Below, piece after piece: positions 48,161-62,500 of a stretch of DNA of 64,000 nt. The position numbers and the translations under genes were made by a program. How positions within the stretch are numbered: position 1 is the stretch's first letter; every line of letters starts with the position of its first letter. The notes beneath the pieces are model-generated. The model saw only the letters and a program-made list of their open reading frames with translations, ran no database searches and was not told where the DNA came from. The DNA comes from Xylocopa sonorina (Eukaryota; Arthropoda; Insecta; Hymenoptera; Apidae), in contig NW_027490161.1 of the NCBI RefSeq assembly GCF_050948175.1, forward strand, positions 186,001-250,000. The letters are read 5' to 3'.

Positions 48161-51043
48161 CATCTTATCATGAAATATAGAAGTAAGATGCGCAGCCGCG
48201 TTTTACGAAGCATTAGAACTCTATTGCTTCAAAACCTTCACATATAGAAACAAAATTAAGTAGCAAGGAAATGATGCATTTACATTCATTTGAAGTGTAG
48301 AGGAGATATACATAACGCGTTGCATTGAAATTACATCTTATCATGTGACTTAGAACTGATATGCGATATCGCGTTTTATAAAGAGTTAGAAATCTATTGC
48401 TTCGATGCGTAGACATCCAGAAACGCAATTTCCTAGCCAAGAAGTGTGGCATTTGCATTCTTTTGAAGTGTAGACGAGGTATACATAACACTTCGCAATG
48501 AATATTATATCTTATCATGAAACATACATGAGATGCGATATCGCGTTTTGGAAGCATTAGAACTCCATTGCTTCTATACGTAGTCATCTGAAAACGCATT
48601 TCCTAGCAAGGATGCGTGGCATTTTCATTCCTTTGAAGTGTAGACGATGTATGCAACACGTCCCGATGAATATTATATCTTACCATGAAACATAGAAATG
48701 AGATGCGGTATCGAGTTTTAAGAAGCATTAGATCTCCATTTCTTCGATATGTAGACATCTGGAAATGCATTTCCTAGCAAGGAAGTGTGCATTTACATTC
48801 TTTTGAAGTGTAGACGAGGTATAAATAACACTTCGTAATGAATCTTGTATTATATCATGAAACATAGAATTGCGATGCGACATCGCGTTTTAAGAAGCAA
48901 TAGAACTCCACTGCTTCGATAGGTAGATATCTGCATACGCTACTTTCTGGCAAGAAAGTGTGGCATTTACATTCTTTTGAAGTGTAGTCAAGGTATGCAT
49001 AACACTACGCAATGAATATTACATCTTATCACGAAACATAGAAATAGGAAGCGATATCGCGTTTTGAGACGCACTAAACCTGTATTGCTTCGATACATAG
49101 ACATCTGGAAACGCATTTCCTAGCAAGGAAGTGTAGCATTTACATTCTGTTGAAGTGCGGACGAGGTATACATAATACTTCGCAATGACTGCTATATCTT
49201 ATCATGAAACATAGAAATGAGATAAGATATTGCGTTTCAAGTAGCATTAGAACTCTATTGCTTCGATACGTGGAGACCAGGAAACGCTATTTCCTAGCAT
49301 GGAAGTGTGGCATTTACTATCTTTTGAAGTGTAGACGAGCTATACATATCACTTCGCAATGAATATTATATCTTATCATGAAACATACAAATGAGATGCG
49401 ATATCGCGCTTGAGGAAGCAATGGAACTACATTGCTTCGATACGTAGTCATCTGGAAACGCATTTCCTGGCAAGAATGTGTGGCATTCACATTCACTTGA
49501 AGTGTAGACGTGGTATACGTAACATTTCGCAATGAATATTATGTCTTATCGTACAACATAGAACTGAGGTGCGATATCGCGCTTTAAGAAGCATTAAAAC
49601 GCTATTGCTTCTATACGCAGAAATCTGGAAACGCTATTCCCTAGCAAGGAAGTGTGGCATTTATATTCATTTGAAGTGTATACATCTTATACATAACACT
49701 TCGCTGTGAATATTATAACTTATCATGCAACATAGAATTGAGATGCGATATCGCGATTAAAGGAGCATTAGAACTGTATTGCTTCGATACGTAGCAATCT
49801 GGAAACGCTATTTCCTAGGAAGGAAATATGGCATTTACATTATTTTGATGTGTAAACGAGGTATGCATAACACTTCGCAGTGAATACTATATCTTATCAT
49901 GAAACATAGGAGTGAGATGCGATATCGCGATCTAAGAAGCATTAGAACTCTATTGCTACGATACGTAGGCATCTGCAAACGCTATTTCCTAGCAAGGAAG
50001 ATTCGTATTTACAATCTTTTGAAGTGAATACGAGGTATACATGACTCTTCGCATAGAACATTATATCTTATCGTAAAACATAGAAGTGAGATGCGATATC
50101 GCGTTTTAAGAATCATTAGAACTCTATTGCCTCGACGCGTAGAGATCTGCAGACGCTATTTCCTGGCATGGAAGTTTCGCACTTACATTCTTTTGAAGTG
50201 AATACGAGGTATACATGACACTTCGCAATGAATATTATATCTTATCACGAAACGTATAGATGAGATGCGTTATCGCGTTTTAAGAAGCATTAGAACTCTA
50301 TTGCTACGATACGTAGGCATCTCCAAACGCTATTTCCTAGCAAGGAATAGTCGCATTTACATTCTTTTGAAGTGAATACGAGGTACACATGACACTTCGC
50401 AATGAATATTATATCATATCATGAAGCATAGAAATGAGATGCGATATCGCGTTTTGAGAAGCATTAGAACTCTATTGCTACGATACGTAGATATCTGGAA
50501 ACGCTATTTACTAGGAAGGAAGTGTCGCCTTTACAATCTTTTGAAGTGAATACGAAGTATACAAGACACTTCACAATGAATATTATATCTTATCATGAAA
50601 CATAGAAATGAGATGCGATATCGCGTTTTGAGAAGCATTAGAACTCTATTGTTTCGATACGATGATATCTGCAAACGCTATTTCCTAGAGAGGAAGTGTC
50701 GCATTTACATTCATTTGAAGTGAATACGACCTATAAGTGAAAGTTCGCAGTGAATATTATATCTTATCATGAAACATAGAAATGGGATGCGATATCGCGT
50801 TTTAAGAAGCGTTAGAAATCTATTTGTACGATACGTAGACCTCTGCAAATGCTATTTCCTAGCAAGGAAGTGTCGCATTTACATTCTTTTGAAGTGTATG
50901 CGAGGTATACATGACACTTCGCAATGAATATTATATCTTCTCATGATACATTGAAATGAGATGCGATATCGCGTTCTAAGAAGCATTAGAACTCTATTGC
51001 TTCGATACGTAGACAGCTGGAAACGCTACTGCCTAGCATGGAA

Positions 51044-51135
51044 TTGTGGCATTTACAATCTTTCGAAGTGCAGGCGAGGTATACAACGATGTGTGGCATT
51101 TACAGTCTTTTGAAGTGCAGATGAGGTGCACATAA
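51044..51135 (+). repeat. Partial intramonomer duplication
   Basis: The string GTGTGGCATTTACA...CTTTTGAAGTGCAG is present twice within about 51 bp (GTGGCATTTACAATCTTTCG and GTGTGGCATTTACAGTC). This puts the array out of 174-bp register here: the related markers ATTCGTA at 50,001 and 52,310 are 2,309 bp apart, 47 bp more than 13 monomers. Confidence 0.75.
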
Positions 51136-53721
51136 CACTTCGCAATGAATATTACATCTTATCATGAAACATAGAACTGCGATGCGATATCGCGGTTTGA
51201 GAAGCATTAGAACTCTATTGCTTCGAAACGTAGACATCTGGAAACGCTATTTCCTAGCAAGGATGTGTGGCATTTATATTTTTTTATTCTGTAGACGAGG
51301 TATACATAACACTTCGCAATCAATATTAAATCTTATCATGAAACGTAGAAATGCGATGCGATATCGCGTCTTAAGAAGCATTAGAACCATATTGCTTCGA
51401 TACGTAGACACCTCGAAACGCATTTCCTATGCAAGGAAGTGTGGCATTTACATTCATTTGAAGTGTAGACGAGGTATACATAACCCTTCGTAATGAATAT
51501 TATTTCTTACCATGAAACATAGGAATGAGATGCGATATCGCGCTTTGTGAAGCACTACAACTCTATTGATACGATACGTAGATATCTGCAAACGCTATTT
51601 CCTAGCAAGTAATAGTCGCATTTACATTCTTTTGAAGTGAATCCGAGGTATACATGACACATCGCAATGAATATTATATCTTATCACGAAACAGGGAAAT
51701 GAGGTGCGATATCACGTTTTAAGAAGCATTAGAACTCTATTTCTACGATACGTAGGCATCTGCAAACGCTATTTCCTAGCAAGGAAGATTCACATTTACA
51801 TTCTTTTGAAGTGAATACGAGGTATACATGACACTTCGCAAAGAACATTATATCTTATCGAGAAACATAGAAGTGAGATGCGATATCGCGTTTTAAGAGG
51901 CATTAGAACTCTATTGCCTCGACGCGTAGAGATCTGCAGACGCTATTTCCTAGCATGGAAGTGTCGCACTTACATTCTTTTGAAGTGAATACGAGGTATA
52001 CATGACACTTCGCAATCAACATTATATCTTATCATGTGACATAGAATTGAGATGCGATATCGCGTTTTAAGAAGCATTAGAACCCTATTGCCTCGACGCG
52101 CAGATATCTGCAAACGATATTTCCTTGCATGGAAGTGTCGCATTTACATTCTTTTGAAGTGAATTCGAGGTATACATGTCACTTCGGAATGAATATTATA
52201 ACTTATCACGAAACATAGAAATGAGATGCGATATCGCAATCTAAGAAGCATTAGAACTCTATTGCTACGGTACGTAGGCATCTGCAAACGCTATTTCCTA
52301 GCAAGGAAGATTCGTATGTACAATCTTTTGAAGTGAATACGAGGTATACATGACTCTTCGCATAGAACATTATATCTTATCGTAAAACATAGAAGTGTGA
52401 TGCGATATCGCGTTTTAAGAATCATTAGAACTCTATTGCCTCGACGCGTAGAGATCTGTAGACGCTATTTCCTAGCATGGAAGTTTCGCACTTACATTCT
52501 TTTGAAGTGAATACGAGGTATACATGACACTTCGCAATGAATATTATATCTTATCACGAAACGTATAGATGAGATGCGTTATCGCGTTTTAAGAAGCATC
52601 AGAACTCTGTTGCTACGATACGTAGGCATCTCCAAACGCTATTTCCTAGCAAGGAATAGTCGCATTTACATTCTTTTGAAGTGAATACGAGGTATACATG
52701 ACACGTCGCAATGGATATTATACCTTATCATGAAACATAGGAGTGTGACGCGATATCGCGTATTAGCAGTATTAGGACTCTATTGCTACGGTACGTAGAC
52801 ATATGCAAACGCTATTTCCTAGCATGGATGTGCCGCATTTACATTCATTTGAAGTGAATACGAGGCATACATGACACTTCACAATGAATATTATATCTTA
52901 TCATGAAACTTAGAAATGAGATGCGATATCCCGTTTTAAGAAGTAATAGAACTCAATTGCTTTGATACGCAGACATCTGCAATTGTTATTTCCCAGCAAG
53001 GAATTGTCGCATTTACATTCTTTTGAAGTGAATATGAGCTATACATGACACTTCGCAATGAATAATAGATCTTATCATGAAACATAGAAATGAGATGCGA
53101 TATCCCGTTTTAAGAAGTAATAGAACTCTATTGCTTCGGTACGGAGACATCTGCAAACGCTATTTCCTAGCAAGGAAGTGTCGCATTTACATTCTTTTGA
53201 AGTGAGTGGGAGGTGTACGTGACACTTCGCAATGAATATTATTCCTTATCATGAAACATAGAAGTGAGATGCGATATGGCGTTTTAAGCAGTATTAGAAC
53301 TCTGTGTTTACGGTACGTAGACATCTGCAAACGCTATTTCCTAGCAAGGAAGTGTCGCTTTTGCATTCTTTTGAAGTGAATACGAGCTATACATGACACT
53401 TCGCAATGAATATTATATCTTATCATGAAACTTAGGAATGAGATGCGATATCGCGTTTTAAGAAGCGTTAGAACTCTATTGCTACGATACGTAGACCTCT
53501 CCAAACGCTATTTCCTAGCAAGGAAGTGCCGCATTTACATTCTTTTGAAGTGAATAGGAGGTGTACGTGACACTTCGCAATGAATATTATACCTTATCAT
53601 GAAACATAGAATTGAGATGCGATATCGCATTTTATGAAGCATTAGAACCCTATTGCTCCGATACGTAGACATTCGCAAACGCTATTTCCAAGCAAGGAAG
53701 TGTCGCATTTACATTCTTTTG

Positions 53722-55748
53722 AAGTGAATACGAGGTATACATGACACTTCGCAATGAATATTATATCTTATCATGAAACATGGAAACGAGATGCGACATC
53801 TCGTTTTAAGATGCATTAGATCTCTATTGCTACGATACGTAGATATCTGCAAACGCTATTTCCTAGCAAGGAAGTGTCGCATTTACATACTTTTGAAGTG
53901 AATAGGAGGTGTACGTGACACTTCGCAATGAATATTATACCTTATCATGAAGCATAGAAGTGAGATGCGATATGGCGTTTTAAGCAGTATTAGAACTCTA
54001 TGTTTACGGTACGTAGACATCTGCAAACGCTATTTCCTAGCAAGGAAGTGTCGCATTTACATTCTTTTGAAGTACATACGAGCTATACATGACACTTCGC
54101 AATGAATATTATATCTTATCATGAAACATAGAAATGAGATGCGATATCGCGTTTTAAGAAACGTTAGAACTCTATTGCTACGATATGTAGACCTCTGCAA
54201 ACGCTATTTCCTAGCAAGGAAGTGTCGCATTTACATTCTTTTGAAGTGAATGCGAGAAATACATGGCACTTCGCAATGAACATTATATCTTGTCATGAAA
54301 CATAGTAGTGAGATGCGATATCGCGTTTTGAGAAACATTAGAACTCTATTGCTACGATACGTAGACATCTGCAAACGCTATTTCCTAGGATGGAAGTGTC
54401 GCACTTACATTCTATTGAAGTAAATACGAGGTATACATGACATTTCGCGCTGAATATTATACCTTATCATGATACGTAGAAGTGAGATGCGATATCGTGT
54501 TTTAACAAGGTTTAGAACTCTATTGCTTGGATACATAGACATCTGCAAACGCTATTTCCTAGCAAGGAGGTGTCGCATTTACATTCATTTGAAGTGAATA
54601 CGATGTATACATGACACATCGCAATGGATAATATATTCTATCATGAAACATAGAAATCAGATGCGATATCGCGTTTTAAGCAGTATCAGAACTCTATTGC
54701 AACGATACATAGACATCTGCAAACGCTATTTCCTAGCAAGGAGGTGTCGCATTTACATTCTTTTGAAGTGAATACGAGGTATACATGACACTTCGCAATG
54801 AATATTATATCTTATCATGAAACATGGAAACGAGATGCGACATCTCGTTTTAAGATGCATTAGATCTCTATTGCTACGATACGTAGATATCTGCAAACGC
54901 TATTTCCTAGCAAGGAAGTGTCGCATTTACATTCTTTTGAAGTGAATAGGAGGTGTACGTGACACTTCGCAATAAATATTATACCTTATCATGAAGCATA
55001 GAAGTGAGATGCGATATGGCGGTTTAAGCAGTATTAGAACTCTATGTTTACGGTACGTAGACATCTGCAAACGCTATTTCCTAGCAAGGAAGTGTCGCAT
55101 TTACATTCTTTTGAAGTACATACGAGCTATACATGTCACTTCGCAATGAATATTATATCTTATCATGAAACATAGAAATGAGATGCGATATCGCGTTTTA
55201 AGAAACGTTAGAACTCTATTGCTACGATATGTAGACCTCTGCAAACGCTATTTCCTAGCAAGGAAGTGTCGCATTTACATTCTTTTGAAGTGAATGCGAG
55301 AAATACATGGCACTTCGCAATGAACATTATATCTTGTCATGAAACATAGTAGTGAGATGCGATATCGCGTTTTGAGAAACATTAGAACTCTATTGCTACG
55401 ATACGTAGACATCTGCAAACGCTATTTCCTAGGATGGAAGTGTCGCACTTACATTCTATTGAAGTGAATACGAGGTATACATGACATTTCGCGCTGAATA
55501 TTATACCTTATCATGATACGTAGAAGTGAGATGCGATATCGTGTTTTAACAAGGTTTAGAACTCTATTGCTTGGATACATAGACATCTGCAAACGCTATT
55601 TCCTAGCAAGGAGGTGTCGCATTTACATTCATTTGAAGTGAATACGATGTATACATGACACATCGCAATGGATAATATATTCTATCATGAAACATAGAAA
55701 TCAGATGCGATATCGCATTTTAAGCAGTATCAGAACTCTATTGCAACG
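53722..55748 (+). repeat. 1,044-bp higher-order repeat (six monomers), two copies
   Basis: TGGAAACGAGATGCGACATC occurs at 53,781 and 54,825, exactly 1,044 bp or six monomers apart, and the following monomers match closely throughout. A third partial copy carries the same marker at 58,305, a further 3,480 bp or 20 monomers away. Confidence 0.9.
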
Positions 55749-58700
55749 ATACGTAGATATCTGGAGACGCTACTTCCTAGCAAGGAAGTGTCGCATTTAC
55801 ATTCTTCTGAAGTGAATACGAGACATACATGACACTTCGCAATGAACATTTTGTCTTATAATGAAACATAGATGTGAGATGCTATATCGCGTTTTAAGAA
55901 GCATTAGAACTCTATTGCCTCGACGCGTAGACATCTGCAGACGCTATTTCCTAGCATGGAAGTGTCGCATTTACATTCTTTTGTATTGAATACGAGGTGG
56001 ACATGACACTTCGCAATGAATATTATATCTTATCATGAAACATAGAAGAGAGATGCGATATCGCGATTTAAGTAGCATTAGAACTCTATTGCTACGATAC
56101 GTAGACATCTGCAAACGCTATTTCCTAGCAAGCAATAGTCGCATTTAGTTTCTTTTGAATTGAATACGAGGTGTACATGACACTTCGCAATGAATATTAT
56201 ATCTTATCACGAAACATAGAAATGAGACGCGATATCGCGATTTAAGTAGCATTAGAACTCTATTGCTACGACACGTAGGCATCTGCAAACGCTATTTCCT
56301 AGCAAGGAATAGTCGCATTTACATTCTTTTGAAGTGAATACGAGGTATACATGACACTTCGCAATGAATATTACACTTTATGATGAAACATAGAAGTGAG
56401 ATGCGATATCGCATTTTAAGAAGCATTAGAACTCTATTGCTACGATACGTAGACATCTGAATACGCTATTTCCTAGCAAGGAAGTGTGGCATTTACATTC
56501 GATTGGAGTGAATGCGAGGTATACATGACACTTCGCAATGAATATTATATCTCATCATGAAACATAGAAATGAGATGCGATATCGCGTTTTAAGAAGAGT
56601 TAGAACTATATTGCTACGATACGTAGACCTCTGCAAACGCTATTTCCTAGCAAGGAAGTGTCGCATTTACATTCTTTTGAAGTGAGTACGAGGTATACAT
56701 CACATTTCGCAATGAATATTATATCTTATCATGAAACATAGAAATGATATGCGATTTCCCGTTTTTAGAAGCATTAGAACTCTATTGCAACGATACGTAG
56801 ACATCTGCAAACGCTATATCCTAGCAAGAAAGTGTCGCATTTACATTCTTTTGAAGTGAATACGAGGTATACATGACACGTCGCAATGAATATTATACCT
56901 TATCATGAAACATACGAGTGTGACGCGATATCGCGTTTTAAGCAGTATTAGGACTCTATTGCTACGGTACGTAGACATATGCAAACGCTATTTCCTAGCA
57001 TGGATGTGCCGCATTTACATTCATTTGAAGTGAATACGAGGCATACATGACACTTCACAATGAATATTATATCTTATCATGAAACTTAGAAATGAGATGC
57101 GATATCCCGTTTTAAGAAGTAATAGAACTCAATTGCTTCGATACGCAGACATCTGCAATTGTTATTTCCCAGCAAGGAATTGTCGCATTTACATTCTTTT
57201 GAAGTGAATATGAGCTATACATGACACTTCGCAATGAATAATAGATCTTATCATGAAACATAGAAATGAGATGCGATATCGTGTTTTAAGAAGCTTTAGA
57301 ACACTATTGCTTCGAAACGTAGACATTTGCAAACGCTATTAGCTTGCCAGGAAGTGTCGCATTTACATTCATTTGAAGTGTATGCGAGGAATACATGACA
57401 CATCGCAATGAATAATATATCTTATCATGAAACATGGTACTGAGATACGATATCCCTTTTTAAGAAGCATTAGAACTCTATTGTTTGCGTACGTAGACAT
57501 CTGCAGACGCTATTTACTAGCAAGCAAGTGTCGCATTTACATTCTTTTGTAAGGAATAAGGGGTATGCATGACGCTTCGCAATGAATATTATATCTTATC
57601 ATCAAACATATAAATCAGATGCGATATTGCGTTTTAAGAAGCGTTAGAACTCTCTTGCTACGATACGTAGACATCTGCAAACGCTACTTCCAAGCAAGGA
57701 AGTGTCGCATTTACATTCTTTTGAAGCGAATACGAGGTATACATCACATTTCGCAATGGATATTATGGCTTATCATGAAACATAGAAATGAGATGCGATA
57801 TCGCGTTTTATGAAGCATTAGAACCCTATTGCTCCGGTACGTAGACATTTGCAAACGCTATTTCCTAGCAAGGAAGTGTCGCATTTACATTCTTTTGAAG
57901 TGAGTGGGAGGTGTACGTGACACTTCGCAATGAATATTATACCTTATCATGAAACTTAGGAATGAGATGCTATATCGCGTTTTAAGAAGCGTTAGAACTC
58001 TATTGCTACGATACGTAGACCTCTCCAAACGCTATTTCCTAGCAAGGAAGTGTCGCATTTACGTTCTTTTGAAGTGAATAGGAGGTGTACGTGACACTTC
58101 GCAATGAATATTATACCTTATCATGAAACATAGAATTGAGATGCGATATCGCATTCTATGAAGCATTAGAACCCTATTGCTCCGATACGTAGACATTTGC
58201 AAACGCTATTTCCAAGCAAGGAAGTGTCGCATTTACAATCTTTTGAAGTGAATACGAGGTATACATGACACTTCGCAATGAATATTATATCTTATCATGA
58301 AACATGGAAACGAGATGCGACATCTCGTTTTAAGATGCATTAGATCTCTATTGCTACGATACGTAGATATCTGCAAACGCTATTTCCTAGCAAGGAAGTG
58401 TCGCATTTACATTCTTTTGAAGTGAATAGGAGGTGTACGTGACACTTCGCAATGAATATTATACCTTATCATGAAGCATAGGAGTGAGATGCGATATGGC
58501 GTTTTAAGCAGTATTAGAACTCTGTGTTTACGGTACGTAGACATCTGCAAACGCTATTTCCTAGAAAGGAAGTGTCGCATTTACATTCATTTGAAGTGTA
58601 GACGAGGAATACATAACACCTCGCAATGAATATTATATCTTATCATGAGACATAGAGATGAGGTGCGATATCGCGTTTTAAGGAGAATTAGAACTCTATA

Positions 58701-58757
58701 GCTTCGATACAGAGATATATTGGGAACTGAATTTCCTAGAGAGGAAGTGTCGCATTT

Positions 58758-59506
58758 TGTGACGTCAGGCGTACCGCCTGCCACCCATCAACCTTCTCGC
58801 ACCCCCCAGCATCAACCCCTGGACGCATGCAACCAGCCAAACTCGCCTGCAGAACCAGCAACTGTAAGTGTTCGCACGCGCATACCTGCACGCGCTCACT
58901 CACACCGATTTCCGCTGCCTCACTCGCACCACCGAGTATACCTGTCTCGCCCGCACCAAGGACGGGCAGCCCTATCTCCTTCGCACCGAGGATTCCGTCC
59001 AGCAGGAAGACGTAGCCGCAGCCCATCACCTGAATGGGGTCTTTTCCAATTCGGGGAACAGGATCTGCTAGAACCTATATATTACTTCTAAGCTAGGACA
59101 TACATACCATATCATGACGCATATATAAGAATTCCTAGATCTATGTTACACTAAGTAAGATGCGTCCGGCATGCGGCATGCGCCGCTAGCCCCACCACGA
59201 GCCGCGGGTCCCCACTCGCTGGACCGGGCGCTCTCCGCCTCGAGACGCGAGTCCCCCACTCGCGGGACCGCGATCTCCCTACCACGAGCGTTCGCGACCG
59301 TAGCGTCCCGCGAACCGAGGAGGTCAGAGACGCGTCTCCAGAGCACACACTCTGACTCGAGATCTCCTACCGAGGGGTGCAAACCTCTAGTTTTAGATCG
59401 TTAGCCACCTCAATGTGAGGTTCAGGCATCGTATTTCTATTTCCGAAAAATAGGCTCGTGTCGTAAAGCCTCCGGAGCAACGGAAAATAGTTTCACCGGA
59501 CGTGAT
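58758..59506. repeat. Strand-switch spacer J, copy 2
   Basis: The second copy of the 749-bp GC-rich block, offset by a constant 36,243 bp from the first, with no insertion or deletion and roughly 15 substitutions by eye (for example GAACAGCG versus GAGCCGCG). It again sits exactly between plus-strand satellite on the left and minus-strand satellite on the right. The left hairpin (58,766-58,780) and the TATA-like site (59,122-59,129) are preserved; the right hairpin has one mismatch. Similarity continues into satellite on both sides, from about 58,630 on the left and to about 59,868 on the right, so the strand-switch junction itself was duplicated. Confidence 0.88.
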
Positions 59507-62500
59507 ACCTCGTATTCACCTCAAAAGAATGTAAATGCGACACTACCTTCCTAGGAAATAAGGTTAGCAGATATCTACGTATCGAAGAAATAGAGCTCTA
59601 ATGCTTCTTGAAACGCCATATCGTATCTCATTTCTATGTTTTATCATAAGATATAATATTCATTGCGAAGTGTCATGTATACCTCTCGTATTCAGTTCAA
59701 AAGAATGTAAGTACGACATTTCCTTGCTAGGAAATAGAGAATGCAGGTGTCTACGTATATTAGCAATAGAGTTCTAATGCTTCTCAAAACGCGATATAGC
59801 ACCTCATTCCTATGTTTCATGATAAGATATAATATTCATTGCGAAGTGTCATGTATATCTCAAATTCACTTCAAAAATATGTAAATGCGACACTTCCTTG
59901 CTAGGAAATAGTGTTTGCAGATGTCTACGTATCGTAGCAATAGAGCTGTAATGCTTCTTAAAACGAGATGCAGCATTTCATTTCTATGTTTCGTGATAAG
60001 ATATAATATCTATTGCGAAGTGTCATGTATACCTCTTATTCACTTCAAATGAATGTAAATGCGACACTTCCACGCTAGGAAATAGCGTTTACAGATGTCT
60101 ACGTATCGTACCAATAGAGCTGTAATGCTTCTTAAAACGAGATGCCGCATTTCATTCCTATGTGTCGTGATAAGATATAATATTCATTGCGAAGTGTCAT
60201 GTATAGCTCGTATTCACTTCAAAAGAATGTAAATGCGACACTTCCATGCTAGGAAATAGCGTTTCCAGATGACCACGTATCGAAAGAATAGAGTTCTAAT
60301 ACTTCTTAAAACGGGATGTCGCATCTCATTTCTATGTTTCATGATAAGATATAGTATCCATTGAGAGGTGTCATGTTTACCTCGTATTCACTTCAATGGA
60401 ATGTAAATGCGACATTTCCTTGATAGGAAATAGAGTTTGCAGATGTCTACGTATCGTAGCAATAGAGTTCTAATGCTACTTATATCGCGTTATCGCAACT
60501 CATTCCTATGTTTCGTGATAAGATGTAATTTTCATTGCGAGGTGTCACGTATACCGAGTATGCACTTCAAAAGAATGTAAATGCGACACTTCCTTGCTAG
60601 GAAATTGCGTTTGCAGATGTCTCCGTATCGAAGCAATAGAGATCTAGTGCTTCTTAAAACGCGATGTCGCATCACATAGCTATGTTTCATGATAAGATAT
60701 AATATTCATTGTGCAGTGTTATGTACACCTCGTATTCACTTCAGAAGAATGTAAATGCGACTCTTCCTTTCTAGGAAATAGCTTTTGGCGATGTCTACGT
60801 ATCGTAGCAATAGAGTTCTAATGCATTTCAAGTCACGATATCGCATCTCATTTCTATGTTTCATGATAAGATGTATTATTCATTGCGAATTGTCACGTAT
60901 ACCGCGTATTCACTTCAAAAGAATGTAAATGCGACACTTCCATGCTAGGAAATAGCGTTTGAAGATGTCTACGTATCGAAGCAATAGAGTTCTAATGCTT
61001 CTTAAAACGGGATATCGCATGTCAATTCTATGTTTCATGATAGGATATAATATTCATTGCGAAGTGTCATGCATACCTCCTATTCACTCCAAACAAATGT
61101 AGATGCGACACTTCCTTGCTAGGAAATAGCGTCTGCAGATATCTACGTATCGTAGCAATAGATTTCTAATGCTTCTTAAAACGCGATATCGCATCTCACT
61201 TATATGTTACATGATAAGATATAATGTTCATTGTGAAGTGTCATGTGTACCTCGTATTCACTTCAAAAGAATGTAAATGCGAATCTTCCTTGCTAGGAAA
61301 TAGCGCTTGCAGATGTCTACGTTTCGAAGCAATAGTGTCCTAATGCTTCTCAAAACGCGATATCGCATCTCATTTCTATGCTTCATGATAAGATATAATA
61401 TTCATTGCGAAGTGTCATGTATACCTCGTATTCATTTCAAAAGAATGTAAATGCGACATTTCCATGCTAGGAAATAGCCCTTGCAGATATCTCCGCATTG
61501 AGGCAATAGAGTCCTAATGCTTCTTAAGACGCGATATCGCATCTCACTTATATGTTACATGATAAGATACAATGTTCATTGTAAAGTGTCATGTATACCT
61601 CGTATTCACTTCAAAAGAATGTAAATGCGAATCTTCCTTGCTAGGAAATAACGTATTCAGATGTCTACGTATCGTAGCAATAGAGTTCTAATGCTACTTA
61701 AATCGCGATATCGCATCTCATTTCTATGTTTCGAGATAAGATATAATATTCACTGCGAGGTGTCATGACCACCTCGTATTCATTTCAAAAGAATGTAAAT
61801 GCGACACTTCCTTGCTAGGAAATAGCGTATTCAGATGTCTACATATCGTAGCAATAGAGTTCTAATGCTACTTAAATCGCGATATCACATCTCATTCCTA
61901 TGTTTCGTGATAAGATAGAATATTCATTGCGAATGGTCATGTATACCTTGTATTCACTTCAAAAGAATGTAAATGCGACTATTGCTTGCTAGGAAATAGC
62001 GTTTGCAGATGTCTACGTATCGTAGCAATTGCATTCTAATGCTACTTAAATCGCGATATGACAGCTCATTTATATATTTCGTGATAGGATATAATATTCA
62101 TTGCGAAGTGTCATGTATACCTCGTATTCTCTCCAAACGAATGTAAATGCTACAATTCCTTGCTAGGAAATGGCGTATTCAGATGTCTATGTATCGTAGC
62201 AATAGAGTTCTAATGCTACTTAAATCTCGATATCGCATCTCATTTATATGTTTCGTGATAAGTTATAATATTCATTCCGAAGTGTCATGTAAACCTCGAA
62301 TTCATTTCAAAAGAATGTAAATGCGACTATTGCTTGCAAGGAAATAGCGTTTGCAGATTTCTCCGCATCGAGGCCATAGTGTTCTAATGCTTCTTAGAAC
62401 GCGATATCGCATCTCTCTTCTATGTTTCATTATAAGATATAATATTCATTGCGAACTGTCATGTATACCTCGTATTCTCTCCAAACGAATGTAAATGCTA

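Larger units (their letters stand above)
48161..58757 (+). repeat. 174-bp satellite array, plus orientation (array 3)
   Basis: About 61 plus-strand monomers. The first 2 kb consists of a distinct subtype (GTGTGGCATTTACATTC, GAAGTGTAGACGAGG, ATACATAACAC). From about 49.9 kb the array changes to the standard GAAGTGAATACGAGG / CATGACACTTCGC type. The last monomer before J (58,590-58,757) returns to the edge subtype. Long-range copies exist: 52,801 and 56,977 are 4,176 bp apart (24 monomers). I see no gene here. Confidence 0.97.

Noticed and set aside
48213..48599. 128-codon and similar open frames inside satellite (also 9,075-9,263, 51,164-51,493, 57,619-57,813, 28,095-28,341)
   Set aside because: They are repetitive translations of two successive monomers (recurring YRSN..., MIRYNIHCE...). 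They appear wherever a monomer happens to lack a stop and have no independent coding signal.
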